Assembly: GCA_964036295.1 (NCBI GenBank)
Contig: OZ038463.1
Span: 15,336,069-15,400,068, forward strand
Direction of reading: 5' to 3'
Length of the DNA: 64,000 nucleotides
Source of the DNA: Plumapathes pennacea
Lineage: Eukaryota; Cnidaria; Anthozoa; Antipatharia; Myriopathidae
Under the pieces are notes generated by a model. The model was not told the origin of the DNA and did no database searches. It saw only the letters and a list, made by a program, of their open reading frames with translations. How positions within the stretch are numbered: position 1 is the first letter of the stretch; every line of letters begins with the position of its first letter. The position numbers and the translations under genes were made by a program. This document shows positions 1-9,446 of the stretch, piece by piece.

Positions 1-559
1 AAAATTGAGTCTTGCATACTCCTTCGAAAATAGACAGGTTTTCCGCCTGTCGCTTTGTGCTGCCGAAAAATGTATATTCTTCAGCCTGGAAGCAGTACTT
101 TTTTCTCCGGCTGGAAAACAAGGTGATTTTGATCAGCTGCTGGGAGATTTTTCCTCGACTGTTCTGCTGGGAAATGGACATTTGGAAATTGCCTTCCTGG
201 GAATGTGGAACACCTCTGTTTGCCAGCAACAGAAAAAAAAAAGCCGGAAGGAACTATTTTTTGGGAAGCTATCCATTGTATTTGCACAAGAAAACGTATT
301 TTGAGAAAATAAATATACTCGTTGGCGTGACCCCCCTCCCCCTCCCCCCGAAATGATAATGAAAAATAGTTTACTATGTATAAATCTTTGTATACATGGT
401 TTGTGTATCGTATCAAAATGTGGTATATACTATATACTGGGTTTAGTAAATAACGAAAATTCGTTTATAGTATACCTACGGGCAAATCCCAAAATTTGTT
501 GGTACATGCACTACCAAGTTGTAGTTAGCCTTATCAGAAACACAACTAAAGTGTCTTAC
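1..559. other. Intronic sequence, no exon recognised
   Basis: This lies downstream (on the - strand) of the DOMON exon donor site, so it should be intron 1 of that gene. It contains a C-rich tract near 332-349. I see no exon with convincing coding similarity; the open frames here carry no domain signal. Confidence 0.4.
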
Positions 560-838
560 TGTAAAATATGTCTCGCCGTCCTTCACCCATCCAATGACGA
601 TATCAGCGCCCTTCATTTTGCCTTGACCCGACGAAATTCCGAACCCAACCCAGCCATTTGTTTTAGCTTCCACTGCAAACTGAATAGTAGAGTCGCTTGC
701 AATCACTCTCCAGTACAGAATGACTTTAGAATCCTCGGCTAACGCTGCGAAGTTGCTGTACTCGGATGCGAGATCATCTCCCTTCGCGCGAGTGTGAGCG
801 ACAAGAAAATCGAACCAAACACAAGGAAAAGTATTCAT
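560..838 (-). CDS. DOMON-domain protein, first coding exon (MOXD1/DBH-like), partial
   Basis: The exon encodes 93 residues and ends with a clean donor (TTTACA|GTAAGA) at 560/559; the rest of the gene lies beyond the left window edge. The ATG at 838 is chosen because it opens a short hydrophobic N-terminus (MNTFPCVWFDFLV) fitting a secretory signal; an in-frame upstream TTG at 850 is not a plausible start. The body reads as the start of a DOMON fold: a beta-rich segment with YWRV, a GWVGFGIS motif and a GADIVIGWV motif. These are hallmarks of DOMON domains in dopamine beta-hydroxylase and MOXD monooxygenases, where the domain precedes two copper-binding modules. Those catalytic modules are not in view, so the protein may be a full monooxygenase or a DOMON-only secreted protein. 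Family call is from recognised motifs; the exact orthologue is inference. Confidence 0.7.
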
Positions 839-1404
839 TGTCGAAAACAAGTGACGAATGTCGAAAGTGACGCTAAATCTTCAGCTAATAATAGGTGCAT
901 ACGTCATCCAACACGACCTTCTGACAGGTGACACGGATGAAGCAAATGAACTATTGCAGTGACCAAATATTGGCAATGAGATCAATTTTCTGACGTCTTG
1001 AACTTTTCGTTACATTTTTCTTTTGCTCGGTATTCATTACTCATAAGGATGTTATTTATTATAGTCGCAGTCGCTTTTTGCAGGGTATATATTCATTGCG
1101 TTCGACGAAGGAGAACGCAAGCCTAATCTCAACTAGTGTGGGTTCCATGGGGTCGATGGGATACCTCTCACATGCTTTCAACCATGCGCTTTCCAGGCTG
1201 TTGGTCGAGCAAAGTCTGCGCCATTTTGAATATTTACTATGCGCGCTCTGTAACGCACGAGTGGCTCTGAATGGTCACACTGAGGTCTATGAAAAGCAAA
1301 GACACCTACTTTTCACTAAAATAAGCCAATATCTGGAATGATAAGAGCAGCACGACAGCAAGAATTCCACAGAAAAATGTAATTCGACTCGCGATTGCCG
1401 TATT

Positions 1405-1431
1405 TCAGTATATATATATATATACATATAA
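1405..1431. repeat. (TA)n microsatellite
   Basis: An alternating TA tract with one interruption lies upstream of the DOMON exon. Nothing ties it to a gene. Confidence 0.6.
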
Positions 1432-1559
1432 GCTTGTTTTCCTTTGTTTTGTTGGTACCGTTTTGTTATTCTTTAAAAATGTCCTGACTTGCAGAAAATG
1501 AAGAAATAATAAGCGCCCACTCTCAAGGCCCCAAAATTAAAGGCGCTTATTAAAATAAG

Positions 1560-1769
1560 TACGGTGCGAGCCAGGTCAACTCGACCGACCATATGACGAC
1601 AAAACGGACCAATCACATCAACGACCAGAAACATAAATACCGCCATCTGACGAATACTTTCACTTGACTCTGGAGATAACTTCCGCTCAGGGAGTCGAAA
1701 CGTCAGTCACCAACAAGTCTTTCTGGACCGGACGATCACAACCAACGTACGGTAACCATATTATTTACA
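1560..1769. repeat. Dispersed repeat, probable
   Basis: The segment contains the phrase GGGAGTCGAAACGTCAGTC after a GACGAATACTTTCACTTGAC block. I recognise this combination as a frequent dispersed sequence in cnidarian genomes, but only one copy is visible here, so the call rests on recollection. No coding potential is seen. Confidence 0.3.
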
Positions 1770-2282
1770 TTAACCCTTTCATCCCCAAGAGTGATCAAAT
1801 TCAATTTTTTCCTTCAGTATCTCACAAAAAATAAATATTGCAGGAAGGAGAAGTTGGCTTTTGATAGCTTGCTCAGGTGGTAGCCGATTAAACCTTTCAT
1901 CCCCAAGAGTGACCAACTTCGATTTTCTCCCTCAGTTTCTCACCAGAAACATATACAGTATGATACAGTAGGGAGAACTTGGCTTTTGATAGTTTGCTAA
2001 GATGAAAGGTGATTAAACTATCAATTCTCACTACATCACTCATACATTTTCTTTTTAAAAGGTTGAGGGAATCTGCATTTTGAGCTTGGGAGTGAAAGGT
2101 GATTAAACTATCAATTCTCACTACATCACTCATACATTTTCTTTTTAAAAGGTTGAGAGAATCTGCATTTTGAGCTTGGGAGTGAAAGGGTTAAACTATC
2201 AATTCTCACTACATCACTAATATATTTTTTCTTAAAAGTTGGGAGAATCTGCATTTTGAGTTTGGGAATGAAAGGGCTAAGT
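1770..2282. mobile_element. piggyBac-like MITE cluster, nested and tandemly expanded
   Basis: A TTAA at 1770-1773 is followed by CCCTTTCATCCCCAAGAG, the same end as the cleaner copies at 12929 and 14179. A second left end begins right after an internal TTAA at 1888-1891, indicating insertion of one copy into another. The 3' half is then repeated about three times with a period of 88-90 bp (from 2011, 2101 and 2191), each ending near TTGGGAGTGAAAGG. TTAA targeting and CCC-starting ends are typical of piggyBac elements; no transposase is present, so it is non-autonomous. Confidence 0.75.
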
Positions 2283-2415
2283 TTTTTATTGTCTCAGTTT
2301 ATCTTTTGTCTGATACTGTATCAAGGACCAATTAAGCGCTTCAGGCATTTATTCCGCTGGGTGACTTCAAACGAAATCATAACATGAAATTCCAAATCAA
2401 AACAAAACTTGTAAT

Positions 2416-2421
2416 TTTATT
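2416..2421 (-). other. Candidate polyadenylation signal of CNEP1R1
   Basis: TTTATT on the + strand reads AATAAA on the - strand, about 555 bp past the CNEP1R1 stop codon. No other candidate was weighed carefully. Confidence 0.4.
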
Positions 2422-2974
2422 GGCAGTCGGCCAGACAACTGAACCAGTGGTATAATACAAAATATTGTAGAACAAAACAGAGATCTGCTTACTGTGATGT
2501 TCAGGGGAACTAGAACTTATCCCTCAAGTTTACATTGAAATATGAAGTAATAACATATCTGAAGTTGTTGGGCTTTTTTTCCAATTTTGTTTTAAACACT
2601 TTTAGCTCATGCAAGACAGAGGTCCTAATTCTCCCAACTTGTCCTGAACAAAAGGTATGAGTAGTGTTGGGAGCATATTGATACAGGTATGCCTCAACTG
2701 ACCCTAAGCAAGAAATCATCTGCTAGTTTCTCCATACTCTCCTGTGCTGACTGAAGTGCTCATTTATGTTTTCTTGCAAGACTTTATACAGTGATATTAG
2801 GATATCTTCATCAATCAACAGACATCACTTAAGAGGGCATTTTTGTCAGCGGTCATTTTGGGTTTCTTCATTGTGCACAATATATATTATATTATATACC
2901 AAATTCAGTAGAGCATGTGCACACTAGACAATGTACATCAGAGTTTCGTACTGTACTCCCCCTACACCAAAATG

Positions 2975-5818
2975 TTATTTGTTGTAGACATCTACAAGAC
3001 TTAGTGGTTTAGGCTTGAGAATTAATCTTCCTTTCTGAAAAAAAAAAAAAAGGAAAAGGACAGTGAAGATGGAGGTGAGAGGGACTTTGTTCAGTAGTCA
3101 TCTTTAGTACAGGGGTTCCTAACATGCGGCAGTTAAACATTCAAACAATTATTATTGCTTTACCTGCAAACCTTAAAATGGCCTAAACTTTTACCAAATC
3201 GAAATCCAAGAACGAAATAATTATAATTATTTCTTAGTTAGCTCCTTGGACTAGTACGTATCATAGCTCAAACATATTCTTTTTAAACAGTTAGAGAAGT
3301 TCTACATGCACAGCATACATAATATATTGTAGTTGGAGTTTGGGATTTCTGAACAGTAGGAAAACAGATAGTTGGCAAAGCCTTAGCAAGGTTTAAACTT
3401 CACTAAAGGACACTGCTATTATATGGTTAGTAAGTATAAATACACCACACTGTAATCACATCTATACCTACCTCATCACATGACATGTTAAAATCTTCTA
3501 AAACCAATTGCGTTCTTCTTAAAACACTTGCGATAAGTCAAGGGTAATATTACAATATCTTGAGATATATGCAAAGATCTAATAAAGGATATACTGTGAA
3601 CACATACCATATCAAGATAAGACAGTACTACATGCCTCACAGTATAAAAGCAGTGTTGATCTGGCCAAGCAGTAACTCGGTCATCAATCAACAGTGACCA
3701 AAATGAGAGCTCGGTTTCTTTAGCGGAAAAGTCAAACTTTTCAAGACTTTCTTTTTATAATACATCTGAATACCATGTGAAACAAGACGACATACTGTGG
3801 TAGTTTCACAAATTTCACAGGCTGAATGTCTAATGTCAAAACTTATACGTACACAGCATGCAGCCATACATCACGGCACCCTCAATTTAAAATATATTCT
3901 TAGAACCTGAAAAGGATACATCTGAGGAGCTGTAACTCTCTTGTGAATTCCCAGGATAAGCAGTATTATAAGATTGCAACAGCTGATGGAAAATAGCCTA
4001 TGGTTCCACAAGGACTGTAGAAGGGACATGTGCTGAAGGCAAAAAAGAGAGAAAAAGGGGGTTTGAAATGAAAATGAAAATGAAAAGATGGAAGCAGGAG
4101 GAATATGAATTAGTAATATGAAAACTGAGAAGGGAGGTGAGAAGGATGGATTTTAAAAAGAATGGAAAGAAGGACAGATGGTGGGGAAGAAGGATGGGAG
4201 ATAGGCAGAATGGGAAAGTCAGAAGTAAAAAACAATGGAACATAAGATTTAATAGAAAGAACAAATTAAACAAAGCTGGGAAGGAAGGATCAGGGATTCA
4301 GAAGAATGGAAGGTAGGAATACAAAATTAAGAATTAGGAATTATGGAATGTAAGAAGATTGAAGGTAAGAGAGAGCAGGAAGGCATGACTGTGAAAGATA
4401 ACAGGAACAATGCAAGACATGAAGAATGAAAGAAAAGAGTAGGAAGGAATTACTGTAAAAGGACGGAAAATAAGATTAATGACGGAATTAGGAGCAGGAA
4501 AGTGAGAAGTAAAGCAAGATGGAATAATTTATAAGAAGAATGGAGGGTAAGAAGAAGAAGGACAGCTATAACTAAGAAAAATGCACTATGTATACCAAGT
4601 ATACTTTAACTCCCATCAGTTGACCGACTGTTGATACATTGCTCGACAGCCGGTCAACTGTCGGTCAGAGTTGGTCGACTGTTTTGCATATCTTTGCTGA
4701 CAGTCGCTTGATGGTCGCCCAGTAGGTCAGTCGACTGTTTGCTTAAAGTTGCTGGACTGTTGACTGATGGTGGACCAACAGTCATCAGCAACCTTTTTGT
4801 GTACTTTTATAGTAAACAATAACAATCTGCATTTTATAATCCTAAATATATTTTTTATTAATCAGGGATTGCATTTTGCCTCTGTGTAAAGAATTCTTGT
4901 AACCTATGAAGCAAGTGCACATGCAAGCGCAAGAGTTTGGGAACTTTTTCATTCTCTTGTGCTTGCACTTGTTTTATCATGTGAACCATTCTATAAAGGA
5001 AAATGATTAATAGCTCAGACACCACAAGTTCTACAAGAATTGAATATGACCAGCAGTCAACAAACTAAGTGTTTACTCTTGTTTGCCAACAGCTGACTGA
5101 CAGGCAGTTAACAATCACTGACAGTCGGTCGATACGTTGGTGGACGGTCAGTCAGCAGTCAATGGACAGTTGACTGACTGTTGACTGAAATATTGACCGA
5201 AAGTCAGTCAACTGTCGACCGACTGGAGCTAAAATACACTTGCTCCTACAATACACGCATACATGCAGGAATTAATTATGATCTGCAAGATAGAAATTCA
5301 TCACAGATCAAATTATAATATACTGTAATATAGAAACGAAATACCTCACTGCTATCCATTACCCAAGCCCACGCAGTAACGGCGGTCAAGACTGACGAAA
5401 CGGCCAGAATCACTGCAAAGCAAACAAGCCACCACTCATCCGACGACTATATTAATACTTTATGTCGGTATTTGCTGCATAATAATTCCCTAGCTGCAAA
5501 ATCATGTACTCCTTTAATTGATTTAACTGAATTAAACATGAACTACAATTCCGGGACTGCCTTCTAACACAGCCGGCCAAATAGTAACGTGAAATCCTCG
5601 TGTTTTAATAGGGAAACATTTGACAGTTCCTTTACCTCGCCAGCGTCTGGTCTGAGGGCCGAGTGTGGACACATATTCAGTCAATCGACGCTCAAAAGCC
5701 TTGAGATCTGAAGAGATAAAGACGCAGGAAGTTAGAATTCCACATACGTTTTCTATAAAAGAAGCAATCCGAGTCACAAACCATCTGTGACTTTCCCTTG
5801 CGGGACTTGAACTTCCAT
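2975..5818 (-). CDS. CNEP1R1: CNEP1R1 (TMEM188), nuclear envelope phosphatase regulatory subunit 1
   Basis: Six exons rebuilt by splice sites and phase: 5818-5782, 5707-5636, 5412-5345, 4032-3920, 3526-3472 and 3034-2975, giving 405 nt (134 residues; the human protein is about 125). The product starts MEVQVPQGKVTD and then has the family's signature KAFERRLTEY, two hydrophobic membrane segments (exon 3; exon 4 with SLWNHRLFSISC before the hydrophobic run and GIHKRV after it), NMSCDE, and a C-terminal LILKPKP. In other animals this small endoplasmic reticulum/nuclear envelope protein activates the CTDNEP1 phosphatase, which dephosphorylates lipin and controls lipid synthesis. Most junctions are GT-AG; donors GTTTGT (exon 1) and GTATCC (exon 4) are weak but keep frame. 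Intron 3 holds a fold-back element. The gene is head-to-head with ATP5F1E, which suggests a shared promoter. Confidence 0.9.
4046..4570. repeat. Purine-rich (GA/GGAA) degenerate tract inside CNEP1R1 intron 3
   Basis: For about 500 bp the + strand is almost all purine, with many GAAGGA, GGAAG and GAGAAG words but no exact period. It lies upstream of exon 4 on the gene's strand, where it reads as a long pyrimidine tract leading to the acceptor at 4033. It is probably degenerate simple sequence. Confidence 0.6.
4597..5241. mobile_element. Fold-back MITE with many subterminal repeats
   Basis: The left end AAGTATACTTTAACTCC and the inverted right end AAGTGTATTTTAGCTCC agree at 14 of 17 positions. 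Both flanks inside the ends are filled with variants of GTTGACTGACTGTC and CGACTG/CAGTCG in both orientations (about 4615-4790 and 5090-5226), around a central AT-rich segment without these words. Such subterminal arrays are typical of transposase-binding sites in non-autonomous DNA elements. I found no clear target-site duplication. It lies in CNEP1R1 intron 3. Confidence 0.65.
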
Positions 5819-5912
5819 TGCACTTTCAGCTGAATTGAGCCCGCAAGCATGAACCAGCTGAACCAGAGTGCGCACGCGCTCTCCACGTTTACAGCTGAAC
5901 GTACATCCCAAG
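5819..5912. promoter_or_regulatory. Short bidirectional promoter region, CNEP1R1 / ATP5F1E
   Basis: Only 94 bp separate the two divergent start codons, so both 5' UTRs and at least part of the promoters must share this interval or overlap the opposite gene. No TATA box is evident, and the segment is richer in CG dinucleotides than the surrounding introns. Known animal bidirectional promoters of housekeeping genes look similar; transcription start sites are not visible from sequence alone. Confidence 0.55.
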
Positions 5913-7806
5913 ATGGTGTCCTACTGGAGGCAAGCGGGGCTCAAGTAAGGCTTCAAAAGCGTACTTTTTGAATAGCTCGAAGCTTTTTGGCGTGTTTGCT
6001 GTCAGGAATTTTGTTTTGTGTTAACTGGGAGAAAGGTTTTTGTTAAAATACAGACTACTCTTGTTTGCACGGTACTAATATGAGCTAACCATTTTTCTCT
6101 GGTTGGGCTGCATGAAACGCTTGAAATATTACTTAATCAATTCAACCGTCAGTTTATACGGTCACGTAAACCATAACTAATTTGTACATGGACTAGTATT
6201 CTACTGCAGTTTAAATGAGTCCGACTGCATTATTTTTTCATCAGTTTACTCCTTGCATATTTCGCCATAATTAACTAAATTTTGTATTTGCCAGACATTT
6301 CTCTGACTGAAAGAAGAGATTTAAATCGATTACTATCGGTAGACAAGACAGAGAACTTCTTCATTACCTTTGAAAAGGAAAACACGGTGGTGTTTCGTGT
6401 TGTACTTTTGTGAGTGTGGGAGAGAGGGAGGGGTGGCACATTGGGCCATTGCATTAATCATTGCACCCCCAAAGTTGAGAAACTTGGATTTCGTCAGGGG
6501 CTGCATCTCTTAGACCCTGGATTTCCTCGGGATAAACATGCTTTTGCATTGGATTTAGTGGGAAAACAGAATGAAACACACCTTTTCTTACAGGGTATCT
6601 TTGTACTTTCTTCGAGGTCACAGCAGTTTTTGCTGGATTTCCTCAGGGGACCATCTAAATCTAGTGAATTTATGGATTTCTTTTGGGTAGGATGTATCAG
6701 AGGTCCTCAACTGGGGGGGGGGGGGGGGGGGGTGCAGTCATTAATGAGTAGAAAGTTTGGGAAAGAAGAAAAGAAATACTGTACAGTAGGCTTATAAAAA
6801 TCCCCTTAAGTTATGCCATTGATTTATCAAGGTGTTACAATCCTTACATCTGTGATGGTGGTTCACAACCAGAAGGTTGGACACTGCTAACATTAGTTGG
6901 GAAAGTAACCCCAATGACTTTCCCTACTGAAACTGTCTACAGTATTCCACAGTGTGGCCCCAGCACTTGCTGCTGACAAAACTTGAATGATTCACTGTGC
7001 TGATTTTGAACCCTTATTTGTTATCACCAGTTATCTGCAGTACTCAAACATCTGTGCAAGACTGGTTAGGCGATGCCTAAAAGCAGATCTTCGAGTCGAA
7101 GCACTCAAGAAGGAAGAATCCACAATCAAGGCAGTGAAGTGGGAGGGAGGAAAACCCAGTGGTGAAATCAGTAGGTTTCATTTCTTGTATTGCTTAGCAG
7201 GCTAAACTACTGTGTTATAATAATTATTATTTTTAATTAAAAGAGGAAGAGTGAAAGGGGCCCAGTGCACTGTAAAAGGAGCAGAGAGATGTCTCATTTG
7301 TTGATCATAGTCAAATATTTTGAAGCTACTGTACTGTACAGTTATTCCCAAAATTGTTTAGAATATCTTGCCATATATCCTTTCTGCCTCCCCTTTCATC
7401 AGTGTCATTTTGAGATTGTGTTCAGTTTTGATGGTGTCATTTGAAAGAAGGGATTGGGAAGGGTGCCATACATGTACAGCAGAAGAAAATGTTGTGGACA
7501 GCTACAGTTAGTAGTATTGGACTGTGGCTGTGGAGTGAAATGTGTGATGAAGAACTAGTGGTCATTGTGTCAGGGGGTGCTTATTGGAGAGGTAAGTGGG
7601 GGGTGGGGGGTCTGCTTTAATGTGTGGCACTTGTCAGATAATTTATTATAGTACCATATAATTACCATGCAACATCTGCATACTGTAAGACTATCAATGC
7701 TGGTTTATACAATTCATTCTGGTTGGCCAGAAGCAAGTCTGGTGGAGTATTTACAAAGACAGTGTTTGCTTTTCTTTCAGAGCAATACAGTGCCACAGCC
7801 TCATAA
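5913..7806 (+). CDS. ATP5F1E: ATP5F1E, mitochondrial ATP synthase epsilon subunit
   Basis: Three exons: 5913-5944, 7031-7170 and 7781-7806 (198 nt, 65 residues). Exon 1 encodes MVSYWRQAGL, the family's near-invariant N-terminus. Exon 2 continues with YSNICARLVRRCLK and ends in a Lys-rich segment. The protein is the smallest subunit of the central stalk of mitochondrial F1-ATPase; it packs against the gamma and delta subunits. Junctions: CTCAA|GTAAGG, TATCACCAG|TTATC, GAAATCA|GTAGGT (weak donor) and TTTCTTTCAG|AGC. If the weak donor is not used, reading runs on to a stop at 7203-7205. The exon 3 model is favoured by its strong acceptor and by an AATAAA 78 bp past the stop. Family length is usually about 51 residues, so this protein carries a C-terminal extension. 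Confidence 0.88.
6713..6732. repeat. Poly-G run in ATP5F1E intron 1
   Basis: About 19-20 consecutive G within the intron. Exact length may vary with sequencing or assembly. Similar runs at 14.5, 17.2, 38.4 and 39.1 kb bound mobile elements; here I see no partner run. Confidence 0.6.
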
Positions 7807-7883
7807 GGCCTGTTTTGAAGAACCATCCTTTTTCTTTGAAGACAATCCACTGTTTGGAAGTTGAAGTGTACCAACATTTTGTG

Positions 7884-7889
7884 AATAAA
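7884..7889 (+). other. Polyadenylation signal of ATP5F1E
   Basis: AATAAA lies 78 bp after the TAA stop of exon 3, a typical distance, and supports exon 3 as the terminal exon. Confidence 0.65.
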
Positions 7890-9059
7890 GCCTCATTTCT
7901 GAATATTGTTTATTGTAATGGTGTTCTGTGATCAGCTGTATGTGGAAAGCACAACATTCACTGACTCTAGTCCTGTTTTGGCTCTGTTCAATCTTTACCT
8001 CTTGGTTTTTCATGTTGGTTGAAGAGAAAAGATCAGTAAAGTAAAGAAAAATGTCTATCAAACTAAAACCATGACTCCCAAGATGTTTTGAATAAAGAGA
8101 TTCCCACCCTACTCTTAAAACCATGGCTCAAAATAGAAATAAAAATCACCAACAATAATAAATTAGATGAAGGAATCAACAGGCAACTGAAGTGTGGAAG
8201 TGTTTGAACAGTAAAATTTGCCAACGTCTGCTCACCTCAGCATTCAGGAATGGTTAGGCAAATTTCTCCTTTTTTCAATACAAAGTTGGTCATACCTACA
8301 GTATGTAAAAGCATAATATTTAAATTTGAACATCTTGTGTTCTCACAATATCCCATATAAGAGTACAAATACACTGAAATGCACATTAGATTGCTTTATA
8401 AAATAACTAAACATTAACACCTGTAAGAACGCAAAACCATGTCTTTGTACTTATAAAATGTGTTTTGTTTTAGCCAATCAGAATGCACATAGTAGCAATT
8501 TTTTTTATAAACTGTATTATGGTTCAATTTGACAGATTTAGGTTCACTAGTTAAACTTAATTCTCCTTTACACATTTTTGACTTAGGATTGTAGAATTTG
8601 GGAGACAAACTAACTCAGGCTAAAGCACATTCTTTCCCCCATTCTTTTGGCCAACAAACTGGAGAGTTATCAAAAGTTTACTGTTCTCAACAACCAGGCA
8701 CAGTACATTTGATAGGTACAATAATTTTATTTATAATAATTATAGTAATATTAAATGGATGCACAAGGAGCCCACACTGTATAATCTAAACATGGTCCGA
8801 AACGGCCCAAAAGTTGACAAGATACAGCTCCCTCATTATTTTTAACATGGCCCAACACAGGACTGTGGATGATACAATTGTCTCTTCAAGGTTTCGACCA
8901 TTTTGGACATTTTTTTGCCAGTACAATATCCAGCATGTGCTTCCTGTGGCTAATAGTGATGAGTGGGTACCTCTGTAACAGACTGACAAGATTGAAAGTA
9001 TTAAATAAATGTAACGCACTGTATGTTACAACCAAAATACTAGGAAAAAAAAGGTTTAG

Positions 9060-9090
<31 letters not shown>

Positions 9091-9446
9091 ATGCAATCTT
9101 GTATATCCATTAAACAAAACATGATTTAAACAAAATAGTTGGATCAGGTAATAAGAGCAGAGCCATTCAACCAAAGCACTTCAACTCAACATATAGCACT
9201 TTGAGTGAAATTAAAGCCATGTCAAATTAGACAATACAACACCTTTACAAATTCAGAGCTTTGCTCTGGTAAAATCAGATGAGTCTTTAGGCTGCATTTT
9301 GCGTACTCCGTTGTTCTGAAATTAAGGTTTAACTTTGAAAGCTGCTATAACTACTGACTTCACTTTAGACATACATGTAGCAAGGAGAAAAACATAATAA
9401 GGTCCTGCATTGTCTCAGTGACAATGATGATGCCTGAATGATCACA
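7890..9446. other. Convergent intergenic / 3' UTR region
   Basis: Between the 3' ends of ATP5F1E (+) and the F-box gene (-). It holds a C21-A11 mononucleotide junction at 9060-9091 and a possible - strand AATAAA at 8731-8726. No coding exon is recognised. Confidence 0.4.

Noticed and set aside
4600-5240. Possible CRISPR-like or satellite array from repeated GACTG words
   Set aside because: Repeats are in both orientations with no constant period or spacers, and inverted termini bound them; a transposon explains this better, and the DNA is eukaryotic.
8886-9129. Open frames containing Gly or Pro runs near the C21-A11 tract
   Set aside because: Produced by homopolymers; no start context or domain.
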